Part shown: one piece after another, positions 24,062 to 32,732 of the stretch | How positions within the stretch are numbered: the first letter of the stretch is position 1 | How the letters are laid out: every line of letters begins with the position of its first letter | Source of the DNA: Armatimonadota bacterium | GTDB taxonomy: Bacteria > Armatimonadota > Fimbriimonadia > Fimbriimonadales > ATM1 | NCBI GenBank assembly: GCA_021324165.1 | Contig: JAJPJR010000079.1 | Coordinates: forward strand, 1 to 64,000 | Direction of reading: 5' to 3' | Length of the DNA: 64,000 nucleotides | Made by a program: the position numbers and the translations under genes | Notes under the pieces: generated by a model | Databases searched by the model: none | The model's input: only the letters and a program-made list of their open reading frames with translations | What the model was told of the DNA's origin: nothing

Positions 24062-25549
24062 ATGGAAGTCTCACCCGTAATTCTGTTGATTCTGCTGAGC
24101 GCTTTGGGCGGAACGATCGCTTATTTGGGCGATCTTCTTGGCAGAAAACTGGGCAAAAAACGGTTGCGCATTATGGGCCTTCGCCCCAGGCACACCGCCA
24201 TTTTGTTCACCGTTCTCATGGGCGTTCTTATCCCGATTATCACGGGCTTTGCCTTGATCAGCGTGAGTGAACCGGTAAAAGAGTGGATCGTCCGCGGCCC
24301 CGTGCTGATTCGACAAGTTAAAGAACTGGGCGACCAGCGCACGAATCTGCAATCGCAAGTAACCGAACAAACTGCACGCCTGCTCGAGCAGAAAACGACC
24401 GTTTCGAGGCTGGAATCAGAACGCAACCACCTGGAAGCAAGCACAAACCTTGCAAGGCAGCAGGCAAAGCAAGCCGAAAGCGCCAAAAAAAATGCCGAAG
24501 CGCGCGTGGTGAAACTTCGTGCCGAAGCCGCGACGCTCACCAAAAACATTCAAAAAATGACGGCCGAAAACGAATCGCTGACACAGCGCAACAAACAACT
24601 TCAAAACCAAAACTCCGACTACGGCCGACAAACGATCGTTCTTACGCAGCAGATTGCGCAGCAGGAAACCGAAAACGACCGCCTAACCAAGTTAGGAGCC
24701 GACTTGCAGCGTCAACTCGATAACCTTGGAAGAGACAAACGCAGCCTGGACAGCGAACTTTTTGACCTGAAAACCCAGCGCGTTCAGCTCAACACCGAAC
24801 TTGACACGGTTCGCAGCCAGCTGCGCGATGCGCAAGCGATGTTTGGCAAACTGATGGCGGGTTTGGAAAGCGTTAGGGAAAGCGAACTGATTCTTAGGAA
24901 AAGCGAAGAACTTGCACGCATGATTATTCCACCTGGCTTGAGCCCCGCAACGGTGCGCGACAGAATTCGGCAGTTGGAGAAAAACGCCAACACCGCGGCA
25001 TTGGAGCGCGGCGTGAAGCCCGATTCAGCCGGAAGGGCCGCAGCGATTATGGATCGTCAGAGAAGAAATCCCGATGGAACGCTCACGAACATCACAGCAG
25101 AAAACCTGATTGATTCGTTCGTCAACGCGATCTCAAAATCACGCGAGGAGGTTGTGATCGCCGCGGTTTCGTTTTATAACTATTTTGAAGATGACAGCGG
25201 CGTGCGGCCCGTTCCGCTCGATTTGGGGTTGGCGTTCAACCGGCTGATTTTCAGCAAAGGCGATGTGATCGCCACGGCTTCGGTGGATGGAACGATGTCT
25301 GAAGAAGATCTGGCGAAGTTCATCACGGGGTTTTTGAATTCGCAAGTGCGCGACGGCGCGCTGCGCGCGGGACTTCTTCCGGTTTACGGCCGCAACCAAG
25401 GCATCGCGCCGGTTACCGTTTCCCAAGTTTCGTCGCTGATTTCAAAAATCCGTCAAATGGGTGGAACTGTCATCATAGACGCGCTCGCTTCGCAAAACAC
25501 AAAAGCCGCCGACATGCTGGTTTTGGAGTTTCGGGTACGCAAAGCATGA
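24062..25549 (+). CDS. DUF3084-type membrane protein with long coiled coil
   Basis: 495 residues. The start SPVILLILLSALGGTIAYLGDLLGRKLGKKRLRIMGLRPRHTAILFTVLMG gives two membrane helices and the GRKxGKKRLxxxGLRPRxTA motif that marks DUF3084 proteins. Residues about 90-270 form a long coiled coil (many Gln/Lys/Glu heptads), and the C-terminal 200 residues are a mixed domain (IIPPGLSPATVRDRIRQL, EEVVIAAVSFYNYF). Function is unknown in the literature I recall; the family is best known in cyanobacteria. It is six bases after lptF/G and overlaps the RNase H-like gene by four bases (ATGA). Confidence 0.85.
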   Translation: MEVSPVILLILLSALGGTIAYLGDLLGRKLGKKRLRIMGLRPRHTAILFTVLMGVLIPIITGFALISVSEPVKEWIVRGPVLIRQVKELGDQRTNLQSQVTEQTARLLEQKTTVSRLESERNHLEASTNLARQQAKQAESAKKNAEARVVKLRAEAATLTKNIQKMTAENESLTQRNKQLQNQNSDYGRQTIVLTQQIAQQETENDRLTKLGADLQRQLDNLGRDKRSLDSELFDLKTQRVQLNTELDTVRSQLRDAQAMFGKLMAGLESVRESELILRKSEELARMIIPPGLSPATVRDRIRQLEKNANTAALERGVKPDSAGRAAAIMDRQRRNPDGTLTNITAENLIDSFVNAISKSREEVVIAAVSFYNYFEDDSGVRPVPLDLGLAFNRLIFSKGDVIATASVDGTMSEEDLAKFITGFLNSQVRDGALRAGLLPVYGRNQGIAPVTVSQVSSLISKIRQMGGTVIIDALASQNTKAADMLVLEFRVRKA

Positions 25550-25953
25550 AAACCGTGCTCGGCATAGACCCGGGCCGATCCAAAGTCGGCCTTGCCGTGG
25601 TGCAGTCGTCCGATAACGGCCGGCAGATTCTGCTTCGCGGCGTTGTGGAAGTGCCGAATCTGCTCAACGAACTCGATGCGTATCTTCGCCCGTTTGCAAT
25701 TGACTTCGCGGTCATCGGAAACGGAACGAATTCCAAAAAAGTGCAGGAGATGATCCGCGAGTGCGCGCCTGGACTTTCCATTCTGATTTTAGATGAGCGC
25801 GACACTTCGATCCGTGCAAGGGAGCGGTATTGGGAGCATCATCCACGGCGGGGATGGAGGCGCCTGCTTCCAAGCAGTTTGCAAGTTCCGCCAGAACCGA
25901 TTGACGATTTTGTTGCCGTGATCCTCGCCGAAAACGCGTTGAGTGTGGATTAG
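25546..25953 (+). CDS. RNase H-like nuclease of the YqgF/RuvC type
   Basis: 135 residues. GIDPGRSKVGLAVV holds the first catalytic acid, Asp7, in the standard GxDPGxxxxGxAV motif; LILDERDTSIRARERYW holds the second acid (YqgF-like DExxT), and PIDDFVAVILAENAL holds the last Asp. Families with this fold cut RNA (pre-16S rRNA processing YqgF/RuvX) or Holliday junctions (RuvC). The protein is not full-length RuvC (about 165) and is placed next to DUF3084. The AUG overlaps the DUF3084 stop. Its stop overlaps the convergent glutamine amidotransferase stop by four bases. Confidence 0.8.
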   Translation: MKTVLGIDPGRSKVGLAVVQSSDNGRQILLRGVVEVPNLLNELDAYLRPFAIDFAVIGNGTNSKKVQEMIRECAPGLSILILDERDTSIRARERYWEHHPRRGWRRLLPSSLQVPPEPIDDFVAVILAENALSVD

Positions 25954-26633
25954 CCCGAACACGCTTCGACAAACGCCCTGAACAACTTTTTCGAAGCCTC
26001 AGATTCGGCCGTGCGCTCCGGATGCCATTGCACGCCGATGCGCCAACTGCTGCCGCTTTGCTCGATCGCCTCGATGCAGCCGTCATCCGAATCGTGCGCA
26101 ACGACGTTCCAACCCTCGGCGGCCTGGTCAACCGCCTGATGATGAAAACATCTCGCTTTAAATTCCCGCGGCAGACCGATCGCATCGAGCCGTGAACCCG
26201 GTTCAATCCTAATCAGCGATTCGCCCTGCGTATGTCTTTCGTGTTTCACCTGGTCAGGAAGGTGTTGTTGCAGCGTTCCTCCGTGCATCACGTTCAAAAA
26301 CTGCATGCCGAAGCAGATGCCAAGAATCGGTTTGCCCGTGTTTTTGAACTGCTCAAACATCCTTTGTTCCATCGTCGTGCGCCGTTCGTCCATCAACTTC
26401 GTCTGTTCGTGCAAAGGCTGGCCGTACAGGCAGGGAGGAAGGTCGGCCCCGCCCGTAATGAGCCAGCCGTCAATCAAGTTTGCTGCGCGTTCGGCGCTTG
26501 AAAACGGTGAAATGATGAACGGCTCGCCGCCTGCCGAATGCACGCAGCACAGGTATTCGAACTCCAGCGAAGCCTGATCGCCGCCCTTCGCGTTGTTCGA
26601 AATGTTCGCGCTGATTCCGATGACGGGTTTCAT
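25950..26633 (-). CDS. Class I glutamine amidotransferase (PuuD / peptidase C26 family)
   Basis: 227 residues. Residues GICFGMQ hold the nucleophile Cys107 and QWHPE holds His204 and Glu206, the usual Cys-His-Glu triad; LITGGADLPPCLYG and FHHQAVDQAAEGWNVVAHDSDDG are typical of gamma-glutamyl-GABA hydrolases (PuuD) and related C26 peptidases. The usual GICRGxQ reads GICFGMQ. It probably hydrolyses a gamma-glutamyl amide. It is last in the sugar operon, 12 bases after the Asp-box protein. Confidence 0.85.
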   Translation of the reverse strand: MKPVIGISANISNNAKGGDQASLEFEYLCCVHSAGGEPFIISPFSSAERAANLIDGWLITGGADLPPCLYGQPLHEQTKLMDERRTTMEQRMFEQFKNTGKPILGICFGMQFLNVMHGGTLQQHLPDQVKHERHTQGESLIRIEPGSRLDAIGLPREFKARCFHHQAVDQAAEGWNVVAHDSDDGCIEAIEQSGSSWRIGVQWHPERTAESEASKKLFRAFVEACSG

Positions 26634-26645
26634 CAGCGTGACGTT

Positions 26646-27917
26646 TTATTTCACAAGATCGGCGTGTTTGATCATCGCCGTCCACACACTGGTCTTGCCG
26701 TTATCCATCCGCGTCCAAATCGGGGCGATGATGCCTCCGTTCGCCGAAATGCAGTTGTAATCACCCAAAAACTTCGATTCGATGGGAGTGAAAGGCGTTT
26801 CGCTGATCTTGCGTTCTTGAAACGTTGCGCCTCCATCCGTCGAAAACGCAACCATCACATCCGTTTGGTTGTCGGCGTAGCTTCGCCGATCGTAATACAC
26901 AACGTAAATGTATCCAGAAGTTTGATCTACTGCCATCCACGGAAAGAACTGGTGCCTTCCCGACTTGTCTTGATTCACAGTCATAGGATTCGACCATGTT
27001 TTGCCTTTATCTGTCGAACGCATGAACAAAATGTCGCTATCGGCTGCCCCATTGCGCTGATCTGCCCACACCAGATACAAACTTCCTTTATGGGGACCTT
27101 TGCTGTTGTCAATCATCAGCGCAGGCATGCCGTTTGCGCGCTCGACTCCAGGAATCGTCATGTTCCATCCGCCAAACTGTCTTGCAATCGGCAGATTGTA
27201 AGAAAGCCAACTGTTTCCGTCGTCTGTTGATTTAGTGAACCAGATGACACCGCCGCACGACCAGGTTACATAAATCGTGCCATCGCTTCCCACGGCAGGA
27301 ACGGCGCCTTCGGTCGTGCCGTCGTCATCCAAACAGTCGCCCGAAATCGTGTTAATCTTTACGGCTTTCGACCACGTTGTTCCCGCATCCTTCGACATGC
27401 TGAACATGATGTTCGACATCTTTTTCGGATCGTGCGAACCGTACTGATCGAACTGCGTCCACGTAACATAAACCCACGGTTTCGTGGGGTGGGCGGCCGC
27501 CCACTGCTTGTCTTGATCGGCGGGAGGATTGTGCCCAATGCCAACGCCGTCAGTCCAAGTTCTGCCTCCATCGGTGGACTTTTGACAGACGATGCGGTCA
27601 ATCCAGCCGTCGCCCCCTGTGTTGGAAAGATGAAAATAATAAAAGTTTCCCAAGCAGTCGGAAACGAGCGTGGGATCGCCCCACACACCGAACTTCGATT
27701 TCATTTTGCCCACGGTCCAACTGTTCCCGCTGTCGGCGCTTGTGGCAACTCCGTCCAGCACATATCCCGCAACGATGTTCGAACTGTTGGTGCGACTGAC
27801 CGCGATGCTTGGCTCGCACGGATTGAACCCACCGGAGCCTCCGCCCGAAATCATGACGTTCTTGAAGGAAGCCTGCGGGACGCAGTGAACGAGCGCAGAC
27901 ACCAAAAGTTCAACCAT
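26646..27917 (-). CDS. Exported BNR/Asp-box repeat protein (sialidase-like fold)
   Basis: 423 residues with a short hydrophobic N terminus (VELLVSALVHCVPQA) that may be a signal peptide. Six Asp-box motifs (S-x-D-x-G-x-T-W) are visible: SADSGNSWT, STDGGRTWT, SKDAGTTWS, STDDGNSWL, STDKGKTWS, STDGGATFQ. This indicates a six-bladed beta-propeller. The FRIP motif of true sialidases is absent, so the enzyme activity, if any, is unknown. It is ten bases after the binding-lipoprotein gene of a ribose-type importer and so is probably co-transcribed with it, consistent with glycan processing outside the cell. Confidence 0.8.
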   Translation of the reverse strand: MVELLVSALVHCVPQASFKNVMISGGGSGGFNPCEPSIAVSRTNSSNIVAGYVLDGVATSADSGNSWTVGKMKSKFGVWGDPTLVSDCLGNFYYFHLSNTGGDGWIDRIVCQKSTDGGRTWTDGVGIGHNPPADQDKQWAAAHPTKPWVYVTWTQFDQYGSHDPKKMSNIMFSMSKDAGTTWSKAVKINTISGDCLDDDGTTEGAVPAVGSDGTIYVTWSCGGVIWFTKSTDDGNSWLSYNLPIARQFGGWNMTIPGVERANGMPALMIDNSKGPHKGSLYLVWADQRNGAADSDILFMRSTDKGKTWSNPMTVNQDKSGRHQFFPWMAVDQTSGYIYVVYYDRRSYADNQTDVMVAFSTDGGATFQERKISETPFTPIESKFLGDYNCISANGGIIAPIWTRMDNGKTSVWTAMIKHADLVK

Positions 27918-27927
27918 GAATTTTCAA

Positions 27928-28929
27928 TTAGAACACCGAGTCGGGGAAGTAATAACGATCCGCGTTATCAGGCAGAATCATGTCCACGTCAATCACCATG
28001 TGCCGAGGCATGAACTTCATGATCTCTTCTCGTTTGCCGTCTCTAAGAACGGAAACCGCCTGATGAATTCCTATGGCGATCATCGAAGGCGGATAGGTGA
28101 TGTCCGCAGGGAACATCGAGTCGCCGTCTTTCACGCGCTTCACAATCTCTTTTTTGCCAGCGCCGCCGAGCATCCAGATCTGTTTCTCTCTGCCCGCCTC
28201 TTTTATCGCTTGTTCGGCGCCCTCGGCCATGTCATCGTCTTGCGCCCAAACGGCGTCAATCTGATTGAATTTCAAAAGCATCGTCTGCATCACGTCGTGT
28301 GCTTTTTCGCGGTTCCACATTCCGGTTTGCGAATCCAAAATCTCGATGCCGGGATTCGCTTTGAACACGGCTTTTGCGGCCTCCACGCGGTCGGTGTTCA
28401 CCGTCGAGGGGATTCCTTCCAAAATCACGATTTTGCCTTTGCCGCCGAGTCTTTGAACCATATACTCCGCGGACTTTCTGCCAAAAGCCTTATTGTCGCC
28501 TTCGATAAAAATATCGGCAACCGGCTTCAAAAATCCGCGATCCACGTTGATCAGCAAAATCTTGCGTTTGTGAATCTCTTCGGCAATCGGAGTGATCGGC
28601 GCGCTTTCGGTTGCCAGAACCACAATCGCATCCACGCCCTTGACCATCATGTCCTCGAGGTCTTTGATCTGCTTGTCCGAGGTCTCGGCGGTTACCACCG
28701 TCCACTCCACATCGGGATACAGTTCGGTGGCCTGCTTGCTCCACCAAACGACTCCTGCCGTCCAGCCGTGGTCGGCCGCCGGTATTGAAACGCCGATGCG
28801 GAGTTTCTTCCCGCTCGAAGAGCCGCCGGCCGAGCCGCCTCCGCCGCCTCCGCTGCACGAAGCCAACACCAAAACCATCAAAACCGAGAAACCCAAATAA
28901 AACAGGCGCAACACGGATCGCATTCTCAA
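27928..28929 (-). CDS. Ribose-type sugar-binding lipoprotein of an ABC importer
   Basis: 333 residues. Lipoprotein signal (SVLMVLVLASCSGG, Cys25) and a Gly-Ser-rich linker, then a Peripla_BP_4 fold: LRIGVSIPAADHGWTAGVVWW, KDLEDMMVKGVDAIVVLA, LLINVDRGFL, GKIVILEGIPSTVNTDRVEAAKAVF, DAVWAQDDDMAEGAEQAI. It captures a monosaccharide at the outer face of the inner membrane and hands it to the permease upstream. The sugar cannot be read from the sequence. Confidence 0.88.
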   Translation of the reverse strand: MRMRSVLRLFYLGFSVLMVLVLASCSGGGGGGSAGGSSSGKKLRIGVSIPAADHGWTAGVVWWSKQATELYPDVEWTVVTAETSDKQIKDLEDMMVKGVDAIVVLATESAPITPIAEEIHKRKILLINVDRGFLKPVADIFIEGDNKAFGRKSAEYMVQRLGGKGKIVILEGIPSTVNTDRVEAAKAVFKANPGIEILDSQTGMWNREKAHDVMQTMLLKFNQIDAVWAQDDDMAEGAEQAIKEAGREKQIWMLGGAGKKEIVKRVKDGDSMFPADITYPPSMIAIGIHQAVSVLRDGKREEIMKFMPRHMVIDVDMILPDNADRYYFPDSVF

Positions 28930-28953
28930 CCTCCCAAACGGTTGGTGAGAATC

Positions 28954-29958
28954 TTACTCCGAGCGCGAGCGCTGTAGCAGAACCGCCGCCAAAATGATGC
29001 CGCCCTTCACCGCCCCCTGGTAGTACACGCTGATCTTGTCGCTGTTGATCGTAAGAATGTTCGAGATGAGGCCCAGCATCAGCACGCCGGCCACCGTCGC
29101 CCAAATTCGGCCCTTCCCGCCGCTGAGCGAAGTCCCTCCGATCACCACCGCCGCGATCGCGTCCAGCTCGTAATACTGCCCCATCGTCCCCGAAGCCACC
29201 GAGTTCATCCTCGTAACCTGCGCGAACGCCGCGAGGCCGGTGAACACGCCCATCAGGGCATAGGCGATGAACTTCACCCGCTTGGTCGGCACAGCCGAAT
29301 ACACAGCCGCACGCTCGTTCGCTCCGGTGGCTATCAGGTGCCTGCCCAGTTTCGTCCAGTTGAGCACAAACCCCGCCGCAAAAGCGCAGCCGACGAACAG
29401 CAGCATTCCATAAGTGATGACCAGCGGCCCGCCGCCGTCTATGTGAAGAAACGGCACCGGCAGGCCGCCGTTTCCGAGCGCCGGAAAAACCGTGTCGCTC
29501 GCCGAACGAATCTCTCCGCCTTGGGCGATTCCCGAACATAACGATCGAAATCCCACCAGCCCCACGAGCGTCGCGATGAACGGAACGATCCGCGCATAAG
29601 CGACCATCAGACCGTTGAACGCGCCCATCGCCGCCGCCGAACCCACGCAAACCAGAAACGCGATCAGCGACGCAGCAGCCTCCGATCCGTGATCGCCAAC
29701 CGCTTTGCGAAGCGCCAAAAGAGAGAGTGCGGAAGAAAGCGCAAGCATGCTTCCAACCGAAAGGTCAATTCCGCCCGTGATGATCACCAGCGTCATTCCG
29801 ATCGCGATGATTCCGACCGACACGTTCTGATTAACGAGGTTCTTTAGATTCTCCGGCTTCAAAACCACATCGGGACGGATTGCGGCGCTGATCACAAACA
29901 GCAGCACGAATGCAATCAGCACGCCGTACCGCTCGAAAAACTCCACCCACTTTTTCAT
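28954..29958 (-). CDS. Ribose-type sugar ABC transporter permease
   Basis: 334 residues from the ATG at 29958, which overlaps the stop of the ATPase gene (ATGA). The frame is open further upstream but MKKWVEFFERYGVLIAFVLLFV is the family start. The RbsC-type core is present: GMTLVIITGGIDLSVGSMLALSSAL, and LDAIAAVVIGGTSLSGGKGRIWATVAGVLMLGLI near the end, the region that touches the ATPase. About eight to ten helices. It is 24 bases upstream of the binding-lipoprotein gene. Confidence 0.9.
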   Translation of the reverse strand: MKKWVEFFERYGVLIAFVLLFVISAAIRPDVVLKPENLKNLVNQNVSVGIIAIGMTLVIITGGIDLSVGSMLALSSALSLLALRKAVGDHGSEAAASLIAFLVCVGSAAAMGAFNGLMVAYARIVPFIATLVGLVGFRSLCSGIAQGGEIRSASDTVFPALGNGGLPVPFLHIDGGGPLVITYGMLLFVGCAFAAGFVLNWTKLGRHLIATGANERAAVYSAVPTKRVKFIAYALMGVFTGLAAFAQVTRMNSVASGTMGQYYELDAIAAVVIGGTSLSGGKGRIWATVAGVLMLGLISNILTINSDKISVYYQGAVKGGIILAAVLLQRSRSE

Positions 29959-31442
29959 GCCGCCGCGACTCCCGCGGCCAGCGTCATAATCGCCTGTTCG
30001 GTGATCGCATCGTCCGCAAGCGATCCGACGATTCGGCCCTCGCGAAAAACGTAAACGCGGTGGCACAATCCGACCAGTTCGGTCATTTCCGAAGAGATCA
30101 CAATGCACGCCATGCCTTCGAGCGCCAATTTAAAAATCAGATCGTAGATTTCGCGCTTTGCGCCGATGTCAACGCCGCGCGTCGGCTCATCCAAAATCAG
30201 AATCTTCGGCTTGCGTTCCAGCCATTTGGCAATCGAAACTTTCTGCTGGTTTCCTCCGCTCAAAAACATCACCGCCGATTCCGGCCTCGCCGCCTTGATG
30301 CTTAGCGATTGCATCCATCGCTCCGCCGCCTTCCGCTCCAGTTTCGCATCGAGAAACGGGTGCGCATATGCGTCGAGGTTTGGCAGCGTCACGTTTTGAA
30401 TCACACTCAGCGGCAGAATCAGCCCTGCGCCTTTTCGGTCTTCGGAAACGTACGCCAACCCAGCCGAAGATGAAGCCCGCACCGACTGCAGTTTCGTTTC
30501 GGAACCGAACAGCCCCACTTTGCCGCGCAGTTTCTTGCGCAAACCAACTAACGTTTCCGCGAACTCGGTGCGCCCCGAACCCACCAACCCTGCAAACCCA
30601 ACAATTTCGCCCTCACAAAGTTCGATGCTCGCATCCAAAGGCATCGGATCTCCGCACAGCGATTCGACTTTCAACACCATCTTCTTTCGAGGGCTTTCGA
30701 TCTTGGCAGGAAACAGATCGCCGAGCGGCCGTCCCACCATCTGAGCCGCCATTTCAGCGGGCGACAGCGCGCCTCTTTCAAATGTGCCTACGACGCGCCC
30801 GTCTCGCATCACCGTTACCGTGTCGCAAATCGCCTCGACTTCGTTCAAACGATGCGATATGTAAAGAACTCCAACCCCCGATTCCCGCAGCTGGCGAATC
30901 AGCGCGAAAAGATCGGCGGTCTCGTGCTCGGTCAGCACCGCCGTGGGTTCATCCATAATCAACAGCGACGCATCGTCTGAAAGCGCCTTTGCGATTTCGA
31001 CCAACTGCTTCTGCGCGATGCTCAACCTTCCCACCAGCGTCTTTGCAGAAATCTGCGCGCCGACTCTTGCCAAGCTTTTTTCGGCCAGCGCGCAGATTTC
31101 TGCTTTGTCCAGCAGTCCAAAGCGTCCGATCTCCTTCCCCAAAAAAATGTTTTCAGCAACCGTCAGTTCATCCACCAAATTAAGTTCTTGGTGAATCATC
31201 GAGATGCCTTGCGATATGGAATCTCGAACCGACCTGAGCGCGACTGGGCAGCCCTCGATGATCACGAATCCCGAAGTGGGAAACTGAAGCCCGGCAAGCA
31301 CCCGCATCAGTGTGGATTTCCCCGCGCCGTTTTCTCCGATAATCCCGTGCACCACGCCAGGCTGAAACTCGAGGCTCACCCGGTCGAGCGCGCGCACGCC
31401 GGGAAACTCCACAACAAGATCCTGAACCTGGACGCGCGGCAT
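29955..31442 (-). CDS. Sugar ABC transporter ATP-binding protein, two ABC domains (RbsA type)
   Basis: 495 residues. Domain one has Walker A GENGAGKSTLMRVLAG, the signature LSIAQKQLVEIAKAL and Walker B LLIMDEPTAVLTEHE. Domain two has a degenerate Walker A (GLVGSGRTEFAETL), the signature LSGGNQQKVSIAKWL and LILDEPTRGVDIGAK. This intact plus degenerate pattern is normal for RbsA/MglA/AraG. It powers the importer encoded downstream. It is 18 bases after the oxidoreductase gene. It might also serve the orphan importer at 56278-59271, which has no ATPase. Confidence 0.92.
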   Translation of the reverse strand: MPRVQVQDLVVEFPGVRALDRVSLEFQPGVVHGIIGENGAGKSTLMRVLAGLQFPTSGFVIIEGCPVALRSVRDSISQGISMIHQELNLVDELTVAENIFLGKEIGRFGLLDKAEICALAEKSLARVGAQISAKTLVGRLSIAQKQLVEIAKALSDDASLLIMDEPTAVLTEHETADLFALIRQLRESGVGVLYISHRLNEVEAICDTVTVMRDGRVVGTFERGALSPAEMAAQMVGRPLGDLFPAKIESPRKKMVLKVESLCGDPMPLDASIELCEGEIVGFAGLVGSGRTEFAETLVGLRKKLRGKVGLFGSETKLQSVRASSSAGLAYVSEDRKGAGLILPLSVIQNVTLPNLDAYAHPFLDAKLERKAAERWMQSLSIKAARPESAVMFLSGGNQQKVSIAKWLERKPKILILDEPTRGVDIGAKREIYDLIFKLALEGMACIVISSEMTELVGLCHRVYVFREGRIVGSLADDAITEQAIMTLAAGVAAA

Positions 31443-31460
31443 TCTGCGTCTTTTACTCGA

Positions 31461-32714
31461 TTACGAAAACTTCGTCACGCCCGGCATCGCCACGCTCGGA
31501 ACGGGCTTATCGCCAAACGCAACTTCATCGGGGAACAGTTTCTCCTGCGAATTCATCGCTTGATCCCAACTGATCTCCTGACCCGTATACGCCGCCATCC
31601 GGCCCATGATCGCCGTCAACGTTGACTCCGCTACACGCACACCTTCGTTAATCGTCTTGCCCGTTTTGATCGCTTCGATCAGATGTTTGTGCTCTTCTAC
31701 ATACGGATTTGGACGGTCGCCGTCGAACATCCACGGATTCGATCCTTTGATGAAGTTGTTGCCGTCCGAAGTGCCTTTTGTCCCAACGATGTATTCCGAC
31801 ACCCTGCTTGCCGTGCCGTCTTGCTGGCGGCACATGCTCACCATCTTCACGCCGTTTTCATATTCAAACTCGGTGGCGAAATGATCAAAAATATGGCCGT
31901 AGTTCGGGCTCGTTCTCACCTGCCTTCCGCCCAGACTGATCGCCTTCACCGGATGCGCATCCATCGCCCAGTTGCAAACATCAAGGTTGTGAATATGCTG
32001 CTCCACGATGTGGTCTCCCGAAATCCAAGTGAAATACAGCCAGTTGCGCAGCTGCCATTCCACATCGCTCCATTCGGGCTTTCGTGCAACCATCCAAAGC
32101 CCGCCCTGATTCCAATAGCAGTTCATCGAGGTGACCTCGCCGATCGCGCCGTCGTGGATCCGTTTCATCGCCTCACGATACGCCACATCGTGCCGCCGCT
32201 GGGTGCCCGCCACGATGTTCAGTTTTTTCTTTTCCGCCAGTTTTGCCGATTCGATCACTGACCGAACGGAGGGAGCATCCGTGCCGATCGGCTTTTCCAT
32301 AAACACATGCTTGTTCTTTTCGATCGCATAGGCCAGATGCTTCGGCCTGAAGCCAGGAGGCGTGGCAAGAATCACCAGATCAACGCCGCTGTCCACCACT
32401 TTTTTGTAAGCGTCCCAGCCCACAAACTGCCGATCTTTGGCCTTGAAACGCTCCTTGAGCCCGTTTTCTAAATTGGCGCGCGAACCATCCAGCCGGTCCT
32501 GAAACAGATCGCCCATAGCCCACAAAACCACCGACGGATCGGCATTGGCCGAATCGCCTGCGGCTCCTGTGCCGCGGCCTCCGCACCCGATCAGCCCAAC
32601 CTTCAGTTCGGCGCTGGATTCGGCAAACACGTTCATCGGAATGGCCAGACTTGCTGTGGCGGCGGCAGAGGTCACCAAAAACTCTCGGCGTGTGAGATCA
32701 CTCTTGTTTCCCAT
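31461..32714 (-). CDS. Gfo/Idh/MocA-family oxidoreductase with Tat signal
   Basis: 417 residues from the ATG at 32714; a TTG two codons earlier is less likely. The N terminus LTRREFLVTSAAATASLAIP is a twin-arginine signal, so the folded, NAD(P)-loaded enzyme is exported. The Rossmann loop is VGLIGCGGRGTGAAG; MEKPIGT is the catalytic Lys-Pro motif; ISGDHIVEQHIHNLDVCNW gives the C-terminal substrate-domain motif with the catalytic His. Closest known type: planctomycete secreted dehydrogenases acting on sugars or inositols. Substrate unknown. It lies 18 bases after the FGE-like gene and upstream of the sugar importer. Confidence 0.9.
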   Translation of the reverse strand: MGNKSDLTRREFLVTSAAATASLAIPMNVFAESSAELKVGLIGCGGRGTGAAGDSANADPSVVLWAMGDLFQDRLDGSRANLENGLKERFKAKDRQFVGWDAYKKVVDSGVDLVILATPPGFRPKHLAYAIEKNKHVFMEKPIGTDAPSVRSVIESAKLAEKKKLNIVAGTQRRHDVAYREAMKRIHDGAIGEVTSMNCYWNQGGLWMVARKPEWSDVEWQLRNWLYFTWISGDHIVEQHIHNLDVCNWAMDAHPVKAISLGGRQVRTSPNYGHIFDHFATEFEYENGVKMVSMCRQQDGTASRVSEYIVGTKGTSDGNNFIKGSNPWMFDGDRPNPYVEEHKHLIEAIKTGKTINEGVRVAESTLTAIMGRMAAYTGQEISWDQAMNSQEKLFPDEVAFGDKPVPSVAMPGVTKFS

Positions 32715-32732
32715 AAGCAAAGCATAGCCGAT

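Noticed and set aside
26646-27917. Calling the Asp-box protein a true sialidase
   Set aside because: Six Asp boxes give the fold but the FRIP motif is not present, so the activity is not supported.
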